From NCBI RefSeq assembly GCF_034087045.1, contig NZ_CP139247.1:6970001-7034000 (forward strand): 64,000 nt of DNA. The letters are read 5' to 3'. Under the pieces are notes generated by a model. The model saw nothing but the letters and a program-made list of their open reading frames with translations, did not search any database and was not told the DNA's origin. Positions 24,939 to 33,015 of the stretch are shown here, piece after piece (position 1 is the stretch's first letter; each line of letters begins with the position of its first letter). The position numbers and the translations under genes were made by a program. The DNA is from Chitinophaga sancti (GTDB taxonomy: Bacteria > Bacteroidota > Bacteroidia > Chitinophagales > Chitinophagaceae).

Positions 24939-26206
24939 TTTGCATGGCGGTACGGCTCCCAGGGCGTATTGGCCAGGTCCGTTTTCGGATCTATCAATGG
25001 TTGTGGGTGCCGGCCATTCAGACTCACTGAACTGACTGCATATATAGAGAGGTTATGAATGCCCTCTTTTTCATAGATTTTTTTGATATGCTGTGCATAC
25101 TGCCAGATTATATCAGGGAAGCCTGGCAGACTGTTCAGACTTGCATAATTGAGTCTTGTTTCCGGCTCGTCTATCCATGATTTATGAGTGTCATTGTTTA
25201 CTACCTTGAAATACACCCATCCACTTTTATTACGTGACATCATTCTCCAGCTCATGCGGAACCCTTCTTCTGACCAGTAAGGTTGTGTACCAAACAAGAG
25301 ATAACGTATGGGAAGTAATACCTGTATGAGAAGGTAAATGCCCATGGCATATACAGCCAGTTTTTTCCATATGGTTATTGAGGCATTATTGGCTTTGGGC
25401 TTTAATGCAGGCCACCTTAACAATTGCCTGATCACATTTGGCGGATAAAAGAACAACATGGCAGACAGGGCCAGGAATGGGAAGATACCAATAGTGAAAA
25501 CAACTGCATTTGTAAGGTGGAAAATGCATGCCGCTGCCATTCCCCAGGTGCGGGTACGACGGAATAACATCAGGGGAGTGATGAGGAAATCGAATATTAT
25601 TCCTACGAAGCAAAGTAAATACCTGATCCGGTTGCTGGTCAGCGTACTTTCCAGGTAGCGACCTGATAACCAGTCAGGGTATAGTTTTGCAATAGCGGCA
25701 TACGTATACACGATGCCAAACTGTGCGATGAAGAGCCAGCTACACCATTGTGGGCAATAGCTGGATTTGATGCAGGGACGACGCCACACATCAACAGAGA
25801 GGCGACGGTGCGCAGGCATCACGCACATGAATGCACAAATGAGTATGATCAGGTAATAGTGGTTATTATAGCCACATTTTTGCATGAGGTAAGTGGCGGT
25901 CCAAAGTAGTGTATAGCCGATCATTGCAACCCGGTAAAAAGCTCCCAGCATGATCATGATGGCCAAAAGGCCCATCAACAGAAAATAGAAATACATACCA
26001 TTCCCGGGCAGTGGCCGTAACCATTCAAATCCCATAAAAGGGAAGGTGAAGGCAGGCTCAATGAACAAGGTGCGTACCCTATCCGAGAAAATATCGTTAA
26101 TAGATTGAAAGAACAGGAGGAATCCAAGGAGGATGCGAAAAATTACCAGTGGAGTGTTGTCCACCGGCTTCCAAAGGCGGTAAGGTAGGCTATCGGCATT
26201 GGTCAT
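24911..26206 (-). CDS. HTTM / vitamin K-dependent gamma-carboxylase-like membrane protein
   Basis: This 431-residue protein has about eight hydrophobic helices in the first 320 residues. The motif Y-N-N-H-Y-Y-L-I near residue 115 and the segment Q-F-G-I-V-Y-T-Y-A-A-I-A-K-L-Y-P-D-W-L near 165 are characteristic of the HTTM domain shared with gamma-glutamyl carboxylase. F-H-L-T-N-A-V-V-F-T-I-G-I-F-P-F follows. The soluble C-terminal 120 residues include S-E-E-G-F-R-M-S-W-R-M-M. Bacterial members are of unknown substrate and often lack carboxylase activity. It converges with DUF2147, and its 3' end has been duplicated (see repeat). Confidence 0.85.
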   Translation of the reverse strand: MTNADSLPYRLWKPVDNTPLVIFRILLGFLLFFQSINDIFSDRVRTLFIEPAFTFPFMGFEWLRPLPGNGMYFYFLLMGLLAIMIMLGAFYRVAMIGYTLLWTATYLMQKCGYNNHYYLIILICAFMCVMPAHRRLSVDVWRRPCIKSSYCPQWCSWLFIAQFGIVYTYAAIAKLYPDWLSGRYLESTLTSNRIRYLLCFVGIIFDFLITPLMLFRRTRTWGMAAACIFHLTNAVVFTIGIFPFLALSAMLFFYPPNVIRQLLRWPALKPKANNASITIWKKLAVYAMGIYLLIQVLLPIRYLLFGTQPYWSEEGFRMSWRMMSRNKSGWVYFKVVNNDTHKSWIDEPETRLNYASLNSLPGFPDIIWQYAQHIKKIYEKEGIHNLSIYAVSSVSLNGRHPQPLIDPKTDLANTPWEPYRHANWIVPLEHE

Positions 26207-26286
26207 AAGGCCGGAAAAATAATAGCTATCTTACATTAGTGGAGGGAAATAACGACCAAACCGGAAATTTTGTAGGTAAATATTGT

Positions 26287-26327
26287 AAATTTTATGGTTG
26301 CCGGCCAGGCCGGCAACCATAAAATTT
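26287..26327. terminator. Perfect 19-bp inverted repeat
   Basis: Arms 26287-26305 and 26309-26327 pair perfectly around a 3-base loop. The hairpin lies downstream of the DUF5777 gene stop (minus strand) and upstream of the HTTM start. It fits a terminator for the DUF5777 operon, with T-rich flanks. Confidence 0.7.
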
Positions 26328-26383
26328 GGGAAGTCCCTGCAGGAGGCTTAAATAAAATTTGGGAAGCCCCTGCGGGGAGTTTA
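26321..26383. repeat. 33-base tandem direct repeat
   Basis: AAAATTTGGGAAG followed by a CCCTGC-containing segment occurs at 26321 and again at 26354, with a few substitutions. It adjoins the 19-bp palindrome, whose right arm supplies the first AAAATTT. Confidence 0.75.
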
Positions 26384-26403
26384 ATCAGAAATAGTTGCGT
26401 AGC

Positions 26404-27291
26404 TTACTTTTTGAAATTGAAATTTCTCGTGATATTGAATCCAAAATAGATATCTCCTTTACCCCAGCTACCATCTGTTTTAGCCAGATAATAAGGACCT
26501 ACCATGCCGGCGGCATTGGTAAATACCAGCTGGAATACGTGACCTCCTGTTTCGATATCAATACCACCGGATATAGCATCATATACTTTCGTACTAACTA
26601 CCTGGTTACGCAGCAGGTAGTTGTACTCTGCGTTTACGCTCATCCGCTTCGTAAATTTCAACCGGCCACCTGCAGAAACCGCGAAGAGATCGTTCTTATC
26701 TTCCGGCGTTGGCGTTAGGTTATAGTGAATCCAGGATGGCACGACTTCAAATGAGAATGCAGATGAAAACTTTTTAGCAATGATCACCTGTGTTGTATAG
26801 GCTGTGCGATAGCCTGCATCGAGGTAAGGCTTGTCTGTATACCGTTGTGTATAGTTTGTGATCAGACCATACAGGCTTACTGAGATGGGCATACCTGTTT
26901 CTTTTTGCTGCAGGAGCTTATATTTCAGGGAACCATCGAAAGTTTTGTCAACAGAGCTACGGCCCAACCCAACAGAGAAGCGGTCGGTGATACCGTAATC
27001 CAATGCAAAACGAATAGAGGCATTATCCAGGCCGAAGAGCTCATAAGCACCACCGTTCAGTTTACCGAAACGGTGCATGATCATAAATTGCAGGCTTTTC
27101 TTTCCTGGCGACTCTACAGTAGGCAGGTTTACAATCTGTGTAGCCTTAAAGGTACCGGTTACCACCTGCCCTTTTTGTGATTCAGCTACGGCATCGTCCA
27201 TCATTTTCATCAGACTGCTGTCCTGCGCCATCATACGGCCGCATAAGAGTAATAAAAATACGGTTTGAATGATTTTTCTTTGCATATCCAT
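26404..27291 (-). CDS. DUF5777 family beta-barrel protein
   Basis: This 295-residue protein has a signal peptide (to R-M-M-A-Q) and a predicted barrel. I recognise the DUF5777 pattern: V-T-G-T-F-K-A-T-Q-I-V-N-L-P-T-V-E-S, then M-I-M-H-R-F-G-K-L-N-G-G-A-Y-E-L-F-G-L-D-N-A, then D-Y-G-I-T-D-R-F-S-V-G-L-G-R-S. It shares one base with the upstream YceI gene and is part of an operon with YceI, cytochrome c and an OB-fold protein. This set recurs in Bacteroidota, and the barrel is probably an outer-membrane component of the same process. Confidence 0.85.
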   Translation of the reverse strand: MDMQRKIIQTVFLLLLCGRMMAQDSSLMKMMDDAVAESQKGQVVTGTFKATQIVNLPTVESPGKKSLQFMIMHRFGKLNGGAYELFGLDNASIRFALDYGITDRFSVGLGRSSVDKTFDGSLKYKLLQQKETGMPISVSLYGLITNYTQRYTDKPYLDAGYRTAYTTQVIIAKKFSSAFSFEVVPSWIHYNLTPTPEDKNDLFAVSAGGRLKFTKRMSVNAEYNYLLRNQVVSTKVYDAISGGIDIETGGHVFQLVFTNAAGMVGPYYLAKTDGSWGKGDIYFGFNITRNFNFKK

Positions 27292-27833
27292 TATTTTGAT
27301 AACGCAGTGCAGGCAGCAACTACCTGAACTGAGATTTCTGAAGCAATTTTATCTTTTACCAGCGAAGGAATTTTAATATCGAAATCAGAAGGTTTTACCT
27401 TGAAGTCAGCTTTACCTGTTACTTTGCCATCGGCCACTTCAAATTCCGCAGGTGCACTCACCGGTTTGGTTACACCATGCAGGGTGAGGTTACCACTGAT
27501 CTGTACTTTATAAGTACCGGGTGTGGTGCCTACATAGCCGGTGATTGTGCCTGTGAACTGCGCTTTGGGGAACTTGTCACTTTCTACATAGTTCTCGTTG
27601 TAATGGTCCTGCATCAGTTGCTTTTCAAACAGGAAGTTCTTTTGCAACAGGGTCAGGGCTACGGTCTTTTTCCCCAGATCGATGGCTGCCACAACTTGCC
27701 TGTTTTCCGCTTTGATATCTTCCAGCGGTGTTTTGGAATAGAAGTTCACCTTTCCATTGCGCGTCATGAATGTCTGCGCTTTGGCAGGCAGGTATAACAA
27801 ACTAGCCAGCGCCATTACATACATTAGTTTCAT
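27291..27833 (-). CDS. YceI family periplasmic protein
   Basis: This 180-residue protein has a signal peptide (L-L-Y-L-P-A-K-A-Q). The YceI lipocalin fold shows as G-K-V-N-F-Y-S-K-T-P-L-E-D-I, then F-P-K-A-Q-F-T-G-T-I-T-G, then L-T-L-H-G-V-T-K-P-V-S-A-P-A-E-F, and a final K-P-S-D-F-D-I-K-I-P segment. YceI proteins bind isoprenoid or other lipid ligands in the periplasm. Here it is coupled to the DUF5777 barrel and follows the cytochrome gene by 11 bases, suggesting a redox-linked role. Confidence 0.9.
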   Translation of the reverse strand: MKLMYVMALASLLYLPAKAQTFMTRNGKVNFYSKTPLEDIKAENRQVVAAIDLGKKTVALTLLQKNFLFEKQLMQDHYNENYVESDKFPKAQFTGTITGYVGTTPGTYKVQISGNLTLHGVTKPVSAPAEFEVADGKVTGKADFKVKPSDFDIKIPSLVKDKIASEISVQVVAACTALSK

Positions 27834-27844
27834 ATGTTCCAGTT

Positions 27845-28252
27845 TTAATTATTTTGAGCGCCGCGGGCGATCCAGTCTTTAATAATGTTGATATTGCAAT
27901 CAGAGAGTTTGCTACCACCCTGTGGCATGGCAGGATATCCGCTCGCGTGAGTGATGGTACCAATCAGGTTACCGTTGTTTACCTGTGTTAATACTTTTGC
28001 GTAAGTGTCGAGAGAGATACCGCCGCTGGCGCTACCATTACCATGACAGCTATAACAATTAGCCGAAATAATAGGCTGTACATTAGCAGCATATTTCATG
28101 TTTACGGTATCGCAGGTAGTGCCACCACCGGTTCCGGTAGTATCGGTGCCTGTGTTGGTCAGATCCTTTTCATTGTCTTTCGAGCAGGATGTTACCATGG
28201 TCAGACAGTATACGATTGCGATTGCTGACAGAAAAAAGAATACACGCTTCAT
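27845..28252 (-). CDS. Cytochrome c lipoprotein
   Basis: This 135-residue lipoprotein (lipobox ending T-S-C23) has a Thr/Gly-rich linker and a single c-type heme site C66-Y-S-C69-H70. A downstream Met in Y-P-A-M-P-Q-G-G-S-K-L is a probable sixth ligand. It resembles the small cytochrome c domains used as electron shuttles or putative thiol-anchored membrane cytochromes. It would work in the periplasm next to YceI and the OB-fold protein in the same operon. Confidence 0.88.
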   Translation of the reverse strand: MKRVFFFLSAIAIVYCLTMVTSCSKDNEKDLTNTGTDTTGTGGGTTCDTVNMKYAANVQPIISANCYSCHGNGSASGGISLDTYAKVLTQVNNGNLIGTITHASGYPAMPQGGSKLSDCNINIIKDWIARGAQNN

Positions 28253-28263
28253 AATTTATAATT

Positions 28264-28683
28264 TTATTTAGTTGAGAGAATGGTCGCGTCTACCAGGCTT
28301 ACGTCCATCAAAAAGCCTGTGCACTTGCCTTTAACGCGGATGGTTTCACCGTTTTTAGGTAGTTGATCTGAATTGCCTGCAAGGCTGCAGTTAACCCCAC
28401 CGGGATCAGTCTCGCCAGCAGAGAGTAGTACGGAAACGTCCTTACCGTTTTGTTCTACATTCATGACGATGCCTGTAACTTCCAAAACTTTGTTCTCGTA
28501 CAGTTTACCAGCAGTCTTTTCATCTTTAGCATAAGTGCCATACAGTTCTCTGGCAGTCACACTATCATCTGTGTGCGCTTCGGCAGCGGTGGTTCTTGGT
28601 TTGTTGTACAAGTAGTAGCCTGTTCCTCCTGCCACAAGGCATAGGAATACCGCTGCGAAAAGGATTGTCTTTTTTCGCGTCAT
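28264..28683 (-). CDS. OB-fold tRNA_anti-like membrane-anchored protein
   Basis: This 139-residue protein has one N-terminal membrane helix (residues 7-24). After it comes an OB-fold domain of the tRNA_anti-like type: N-K-V-L-E-V-T-G-I-V-M-N-V-E, V-N-C-S-L-A, G-E-T-I-R-V-K-G-K-C-T-G. It faces the periplasm, so nucleic acid binding is unlikely. It is the first gene of the OB-fold, cytochrome, YceI, DUF5777 operon, a grouping seen often in the phylum. The function is unknown. Confidence 0.8.
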   Translation of the reverse strand: MTRKKTILFAAVFLCLVAGGTGYYLYNKPRTTAAEAHTDDSVTARELYGTYAKDEKTAGKLYENKVLEVTGIVMNVEQNGKDVSVLLSAGETDPGGVNCSLAGNSDQLPKNGETIRVKGKCTGFLMDVSLVDATILSTK

Positions 28684-28717
28684 ACAATTTGGATTTTAAT
28701 GTTGGAAGCCTACACGA

Positions 28718-30124
28718 TTAACGGATAGATTTCGTGATGCCAATATTGATACCCATACTGGTAATGGGCAGGTCTCCGATACCGAGTCCTTTGGCAGGTA
28801 TTTTCAAATATGGTTCTACACGGAGCTTACCTATTGTGCCGAGGTTGTGCTCCAATCCTACTCCCACGTTTATTATAGAAAACCAGTTTTGAGTTGCATT
28901 TTTATAAGCCCAGGAGCCGTTCTTCAGGTCTCCGGAGGTGGTCATGTATTTATAAGCATAGTCTTCTTTCTTCATCAGGTAAGATGATACACCTGCGTTG
29001 GCGTACCAGCTTGTATTTTGACCATTTTTAATAAAGTAGCGCACATTCACTGGTATCTCGTACATATTGCAATAGCCGTCTACGTTAATGATCTTCCAGT
29101 TTTGGATGTAAGGAATTTTTTCCTTGCTGAAGTAGCTTCCTTCAGAGTAGTAGTTTTTGTGATCATAGAGGAGGCCTGTTTCCACAGCAAAGCTGCGGGA
29201 GATGCGGTAACCGACTATGATACCGGCGCCGTAGCCTACTTTGTCCACGTGTTGCATTTTTACGGTGCTGATGTCAGGACTGGCAATAAGACCGAAATAG
29301 AGGCCTGTCTGCACTTTGGCAGGGGACTGCTTTTTCTTTACTACTGGTTCTTCTGGCGTTTTCTTTACCGGCTCTAATGCAGTTTCCTTTATTACTGGTT
29401 CTACTGTTTTATTTACAACTGGTTCGGCTGCTGTTGGCAGCGGAATATCCTTTACTGGTGTGGTGCTCGTTGGCGTTGTTGTGTTACTGTCCACTGGTAA
29501 TTTTTCCCGCACATTTTGCATAGGTAGCGTTGTAGGCTCATCAGCGAAAATGGAGGTACCTGGAACTGATTTATTGACGTCTTGTTCCTGTGTATTATTT
29601 GTTACAACACCAATAACGGAGGTAGATATATGCTTATTGTTTGTCTTTGTTGTTTTTTCAGAATTAAATCTATTAATGGATAGCCCGGGAGTAGACGAAC
29701 CAAAAGTAGAATTGGAAATAGTAGTAGGTGTCGATGATTTTATCGGTGTTGTTGTATTTGTTATTGTATTGGTAGTATTGGTAGTATTTGTTGTTATAGC
29801 TGGTGCTGTTGTTGTTACTAAAGAATTAGTTGTATTAGTTGTTATTGCTGGTGTCGTCGTCGTTGCTATTCCTGTTCCGGTACGCGGCAGCCTACCTGTT
29901 TCCAGCGGTGGCGCGTAGGATATAAAAAAAAGTACGGTCAATAGTATGCTTATACCCAGCCATACCCACTTATTACCCCACATGCCTTCCACTGCAGCCG
30001 GTTGAGGCTGTGCAGACTGCAGGCGGCTACTGAGTGCATCCCAGTCCGCACCATCCGTTTTTAAGGGATACTGCGATGCCGCATTGCGGAATAATTCATC
30101 CATATCGTCATCTAAAAGCTGCAT
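28718..30124 (-). CDS. Anti-sigma-like protein fused to an outer-membrane barrel domain
   Basis: This 468-residue protein has three parts. The N-terminal ~45 residues (M-D-E-L-F-R-N-A-A-S-Q-Y-P-L, D-W-D-A-L-S-S-R-L) look like the cytoplasmic arm of anti-sigma factors. A membrane helix follows at ~52-70 (W-V-W-L-G-I-S-I-L-L-T-V). A long Thr/Asn- and then Pro/Val/Lys-rich linker runs from ~75 to 275. The C-terminal ~190 residues are a PorT-like barrel (G-L-Y-F-G-L-I-A-S-P-D, G-A-G-I-I-V-G-Y-R-I-S-R-S-F-A-V-E-T-G). It overlaps the sigma factor by 13 bases. The linker may span the periplasm. The anti-sigma role is inferred from coupling. Confidence 0.75.
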   Translation of the reverse strand: MQLLDDDMDELFRNAASQYPLKTDGADWDALSSRLQSAQPQPAAVEGMWGNKWVWLGISILLTVLFFISYAPPLETGRLPRTGTGIATTTTPAITTNTTNSLVTTTAPAITTNTTNTTNTITNTTTPIKSSTPTTISNSTFGSSTPGLSINRFNSEKTTKTNNKHISTSVIGVVTNNTQEQDVNKSVPGTSIFADEPTTLPMQNVREKLPVDSNTTTPTSTTPVKDIPLPTAAEPVVNKTVEPVIKETALEPVKKTPEEPVVKKKQSPAKVQTGLYFGLIASPDISTVKMQHVDKVGYGAGIIVGYRISRSFAVETGLLYDHKNYYSEGSYFSKEKIPYIQNWKIINVDGYCNMYEIPVNVRYFIKNGQNTSWYANAGVSSYLMKKEDYAYKYMTTSGDLKNGSWAYKNATQNWFSIINVGVGLEHNLGTIGKLRVEPYLKIPAKGLGIGDLPITSMGINIGITKSIR

Positions 30125-30687
30125 ATATCAAATTCCCGTATGCCGTTATTTAATTTCTTTCTTAAATGTTCTCTTGCTTTTGACAGATTTGATTTTGAAG
30201 TACCTAAGCTGATATTCAGCTTGTCTGCAATTTCCTGATGGGAAAACCCATCTATTACATACATGTTGAATACAACCTGATAGGAAGGAGGTAGTTCTTT
30301 GATCAGGACGATCAGTTCTTTGTAATACAACTTTTGTTCTGCGGATTGCCCCATATCGGGTGTGTCCCATACATAGTCAGGGATACCCCCTATTTCAGGG
30401 ATCATATTTTTCCTTCGCAGTTCATCGATGGCCGTGTTTACCATGATCTTGCGCATCCACCCCAGGAGCATTCTTTCCAGATCTTCTCCTTCTTCATAGG
30501 TAAACCTGTCAAACCGGTTGAATAGTTTTACAAATCCGTCATTCACCACCTCGGTCGCTTTCTCATACCTGTATATATACCTGAACACAATTTTCAGGGC
30601 ATATGCATAATACCGTTCGTACAGCAGCCGCTGGCACCTGGGCTGTGCATGCATACACCCTTCTATTATGGTCTTAATTTGTTCCAA
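30112..30687 (-). CDS. ECF RNA polymerase sigma factor
   Basis: This 191-residue protein has region 2 (L-L-Y-E-R-Y-Y-A-Y-A-L-K-I-V-F-R-Y, then V-V-N-D-G-F-V-K-L-F-N-R) and region 4 (L-P-P-S-Y-Q-V-V-F-N-M-Y-V-I-D-G-F-S-H-Q-E-I-A-D-K-L-N-I). These are typical of Bacteroidota extracytoplasmic-function sigma factors. The downstream coupled gene is its likely membrane regulator. The controlled genes are not evident; the operon starting at 28683 follows 34 bases after the partner gene and could be part of the same transcript. Confidence 0.92.
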   Translation of the reverse strand: MEQIKTIIEGCMHAQPRCQRLLYERYYAYALKIVFRYIYRYEKATEVVNDGFVKLFNRFDRFTYEEGEDLERMLLGWMRKIMVNTAIDELRRKNMIPEIGGIPDYVWDTPDMGQSAEQKLYYKELIVLIKELPPSYQVVFNMYVIDGFSHQEIADKLNISLGTSKSNLSKAREHLRKKLNNGIREFDICSF

Positions 30688-30847
30688 ATGATAAGCCGTC
30701 TGTATTTAATCTATACCATTATAATACGGAACCTGTTATCTAAAGGTTGCCTGTGAACAGAAATATTTTTTATCTTATAATTATCAAGTACTTATGTAAT
30801 ATTCAGGGCTATTAAACCTGAGAGACGAAATTCAGTTCTAACCTAAT

Positions 30848-31651
30848 ATGAAACTATCACATGCTATCAGCTACTGCACCCTTTGGCTGGCAATGGGCAC
30901 TAGTTGTAACAGAAATATAGCTCCACAGGAGCGTTTTCAATCCAGCCCTATTGAACCAGATGGTAATGCCTCCGAGTGGACAATGCCATTACGCTATGCT
31001 AACAGCCAATATACACTGTCTTATAGTATTACCAATGATTCCCGGAATATTTATATATGTGTCATGACTTCAGACCCCGAAATGAAACACCGGATCATGA
31101 AGGCGGGTATGAGCCTTTATTTTGATCCAAAGGGCAAACAGAAGAAAAAAATGGCCCTGGTATACCCGGAAAGGAACATGGATGGCATAAAAGTCCCAAC
31201 TGTTTACAATACAGATGGCTTTCTGAACATGGAAAACGGGCAGCATAACCTGACGGATAAGATGACAGGGATTAAGATTGGATTAAATCCCATGGCTGAT
31301 AGTGGCCTGGTATATGAGGCAGCGATTCCATTGAACAGGGTGCTCGCCAATGGATTGTCAGAAAAAGCCCTCAGAAAGAGCTTTAGTGTGGGAGTTATGG
31401 TAAACCAGCTGCCTGGTAAGCGGGGTGGTCCGGGTGAAGGACAGGGTCAACGTCGTGGCGGTGGTGGCGTTTCTCCCAGGGTGTCATTTGGCGGAGGTAT
31501 AGGTATGGGCGGCATGGGCAGCGGTATGGGTGTAGGTATGGGTATGGGGGGCATGCGTGGCGGAATGGGTGGTGGCCGTGGGGGTGCACAGGAGGTGCAG
31601 GAAGATGTGACCTGGACTACTTTCCGGTTTTCGGCGGAGGAAAAAAAATAA
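30848..31651 (+). CDS. Lipoprotein with DOMON/CBM9-like domain and Gly/Met-rich tail
   Basis: This 267-residue protein has a lipobox (G-T-S-C20). Residues ~35-190 resemble a CBM9/DOMON-like fold: E-P-D-G-N-A-S-E-W, then N-D-S-R-N-I-Y-I-C-V-M-T-S-D, then Y-E-A-A-I-P-L-N-R-V. From ~195 a low-complexity tail of Gly, Met and Arg (G-I-G-M-G-G-M-G-S-G-M-G-V-G-M) runs to near the end, which closes with V-T-W-T-T-F-R-F. Met-rich tails can bind copper, but no ligand is established. It appears to be monocistronic. Confidence 0.7.
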   Translation: MKLSHAISYCTLWLAMGTSCNRNIAPQERFQSSPIEPDGNASEWTMPLRYANSQYTLSYSITNDSRNIYICVMTSDPEMKHRIMKAGMSLYFDPKGKQKKKMALVYPERNMDGIKVPTVYNTDGFLNMENGQHNLTDKMTGIKIGLNPMADSGLVYEAAIPLNRVLANGLSEKALRKSFSVGVMVNQLPGKRGGPGEGQGQRRGGGGVSPRVSFGGGIGMGGMGSGMGVGMGMGGMRGGMGGGRGGAQEVQEDVTWTTFRFSAEEKK

Positions 31652-31669
31652 AATCGCCATCTTTGCGCC

Positions 31670-31885
31670 ATGAAATATGCCGACAAAGAGATCCAGGAGC
31701 TGGAAGAGTTCTTTAAAACAGCGTCCTTACCCGATTCTATAGAATTATTCCATAGTACTACAATAACCGATGTAAAGGCTTTTGTACATAGTCATCTGCA
31801 GATTATGAAGCAGCGACAGGGTGTACCAGTTTTTGAAGGTTTTTATGACAGACTGGTTTTATTGAAGGAGAAACTTTCACAATAG
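31670..31885 (+). CDS. DUF6965 small protein
   Basis: This 71-residue protein matches the DUF6965 pattern I know from Bacteroidota: E-L-E-E-F-F-K-T-A-S-L-P-D-S-I-E-L, then D-V-K-A-F-V-H-S-H-L, then F-Y-D-R-L-V-L-L-K-E. The upstream ATCTTTGCG just before the ATG resembles a -7 element, so it may be transcribed with almost no leader. Its function is unknown. Confidence 0.8.
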   Translation: MKYADKEIQELEEFFKTASLPDSIELFHSTTITDVKAFVHSHLQIMKQRQGVPVFEGFYDRLVLLKEKLSQ

Positions 31886-31903
31886 TCGAACTCTGCTATA
31901 GTA

Positions 31904-31938
31904 CTCAAACGCTTTTGCCTTCGGCAAAAGCGTTTGAG
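31904..31938. terminator. Perfect 16-bp terminator hairpin
   Basis: Arms 31904-31919 and 31923-31938 pair perfectly around a UUC loop (cUUCGg tetraloop form), followed by TTTATG. It ends the transcript of the DUF6965 gene. Confidence 0.9.
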
Positions 31939-32016
31939 TTTATGGGATTAGGAGGATGGGGAGAAATAACCTACGGTAAGCTTTAAAAGAATTCCCGTAA
32001 TTTTACTGCCTTAATT

Positions 32017-32949
32017 ATGAACACGCAGACGCCAATACTGGACATACCATCCACCATAAAATATTACCTGTCACTGGACAAAAAGGTCGCGCAAAGTTTT
32101 GGAATGGATAAATATGATGAGCTCCTGCACCCCGACAACTTCGCTATACTGAGCAACGAAGGCAGTGTTAAAAACGGAGCCCCCATTAAAACAGACCATT
32201 ACGCCCTGATTCTTTGCATCAGGGGCACCTGCACAAAGACGGTCGGGCCTTTCACCTTCCAGGTGACACCGCAGTCTTTGCATATTGTCTCGCCACGCTT
32301 TATTAATTCTTTCGAAAATGCATCTGAGGACCTGTTGCTCTACATGGTCATGTTTAAAAAAGAATTTATTTCCGATATCTTTATCAAGCAAAGCGTACTC
32401 GACCCTTTAATGGACCTGCACCCAGAGTGCCCTCCTATCTACAGTCTTTCTGACCACAATTTCCAAAAGATCAAATCACTCTATGAGAAAATAGACCTGG
32501 AGTATAAAGAAGAAAATCCTTTCTTTCTTCAGATGATCCGGTTACAACTGGTGGAATTACTCTATGAGGTGAACAGGACTTTTGAGAAATGTACAGACAG
32601 CCGCACGCACTACCAGCTGACCAGGCAATATACGCTTTTCATGAACTTCAGGGATCTCGTGGAAGAACACTTTCTCACGAAGAGAACGGTGCAGGAATTT
32701 GCCGACCTGCTGCATGTATCAGCCAAGCATTTGAGTGAGGTAGTGAAACAGGAAACGGGGAAAAATGCGTTGCATATTATTCATGCGAGAGTATTTTTAG
32801 AAGCGCGGTTATTGCTTACAACTTCTTCTCTCAGTGTTAAAGAGGTGTCGGACCAATTGAATTTTGATACCAGTTCTCACTTCAGCAGATTCTTTAAGAA
32901 GTTTGCGGATGAGAATCCTTCTGCTTACAAAAAAGTAGCTACGCCATAA
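32017..32949 (+). CDS. AraC family transcriptional regulator
   Basis: This 310-residue protein has an N-terminal cupin-like sensing half (A-L-I-L-C-I-R-G-T-C-T-K-T-V-G-P-F-T-F then S-P-R-F-I-N-S-F-E). The C-terminal AraC double HTH reads V-Q-E-F-A-D-L-L-H-V-S-A-K-H-L-S-E-V-V-K, then V-K-E-V-S-D-Q-L-N-F-D-T-S-S-H-F-S-R-F-F-K-K. The ligand and targets are unknown. It is a stand-alone gene, and neither flanking gene is obviously its target. Confidence 0.9.
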   Translation: MNTQTPILDIPSTIKYYLSLDKKVAQSFGMDKYDELLHPDNFAILSNEGSVKNGAPIKTDHYALILCIRGTCTKTVGPFTFQVTPQSLHIVSPRFINSFENASEDLLLYMVMFKKEFISDIFIKQSVLDPLMDLHPECPPIYSLSDHNFQKIKSLYEKIDLEYKEENPFFLQMIRLQLVELLYEVNRTFEKCTDSRTHYQLTRQYTLFMNFRDLVEEHFLTKRTVQEFADLLHVSAKHLSEVVKQETGKNALHIIHARVFLEARLLLTTSSLSVKEVSDQLNFDTSSHFSRFFKKFADENPSAYKKVATP

Positions 32950-32953
32950 AACG

Positions 32954-32988
32954 AAATAGTCGTCCGACATGCTGGCGAACGACTATTT
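32954..32988. terminator. Bidirectional terminator hairpin
   Basis: A 10-bp perfect stem (32954-32963 with 32979-32988) lies between the converging AraC regulator and outer-membrane barrel genes, with T-rich sequence on the plus side. Confidence 0.7.
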
Positions 32989-33015
32989 TCACTTAACCAT
33001 AAACCCCTATACAAA

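Noticed and set aside
29316..29918. 200-codon plus-strand frame rich in Val, Gly and Ser
   Set aside because: It is the mirror of the Thr/Asn-rich linker of the anti-sigma-like gene, whose low complexity keeps the opposite strand open.
31395..31686. Minus-strand frames rich in Pro and His opposite the Gly/Met tail
   Set aside because: Low-complexity mirror of the repeated GGTATGGGC-like DNA, not a gene.
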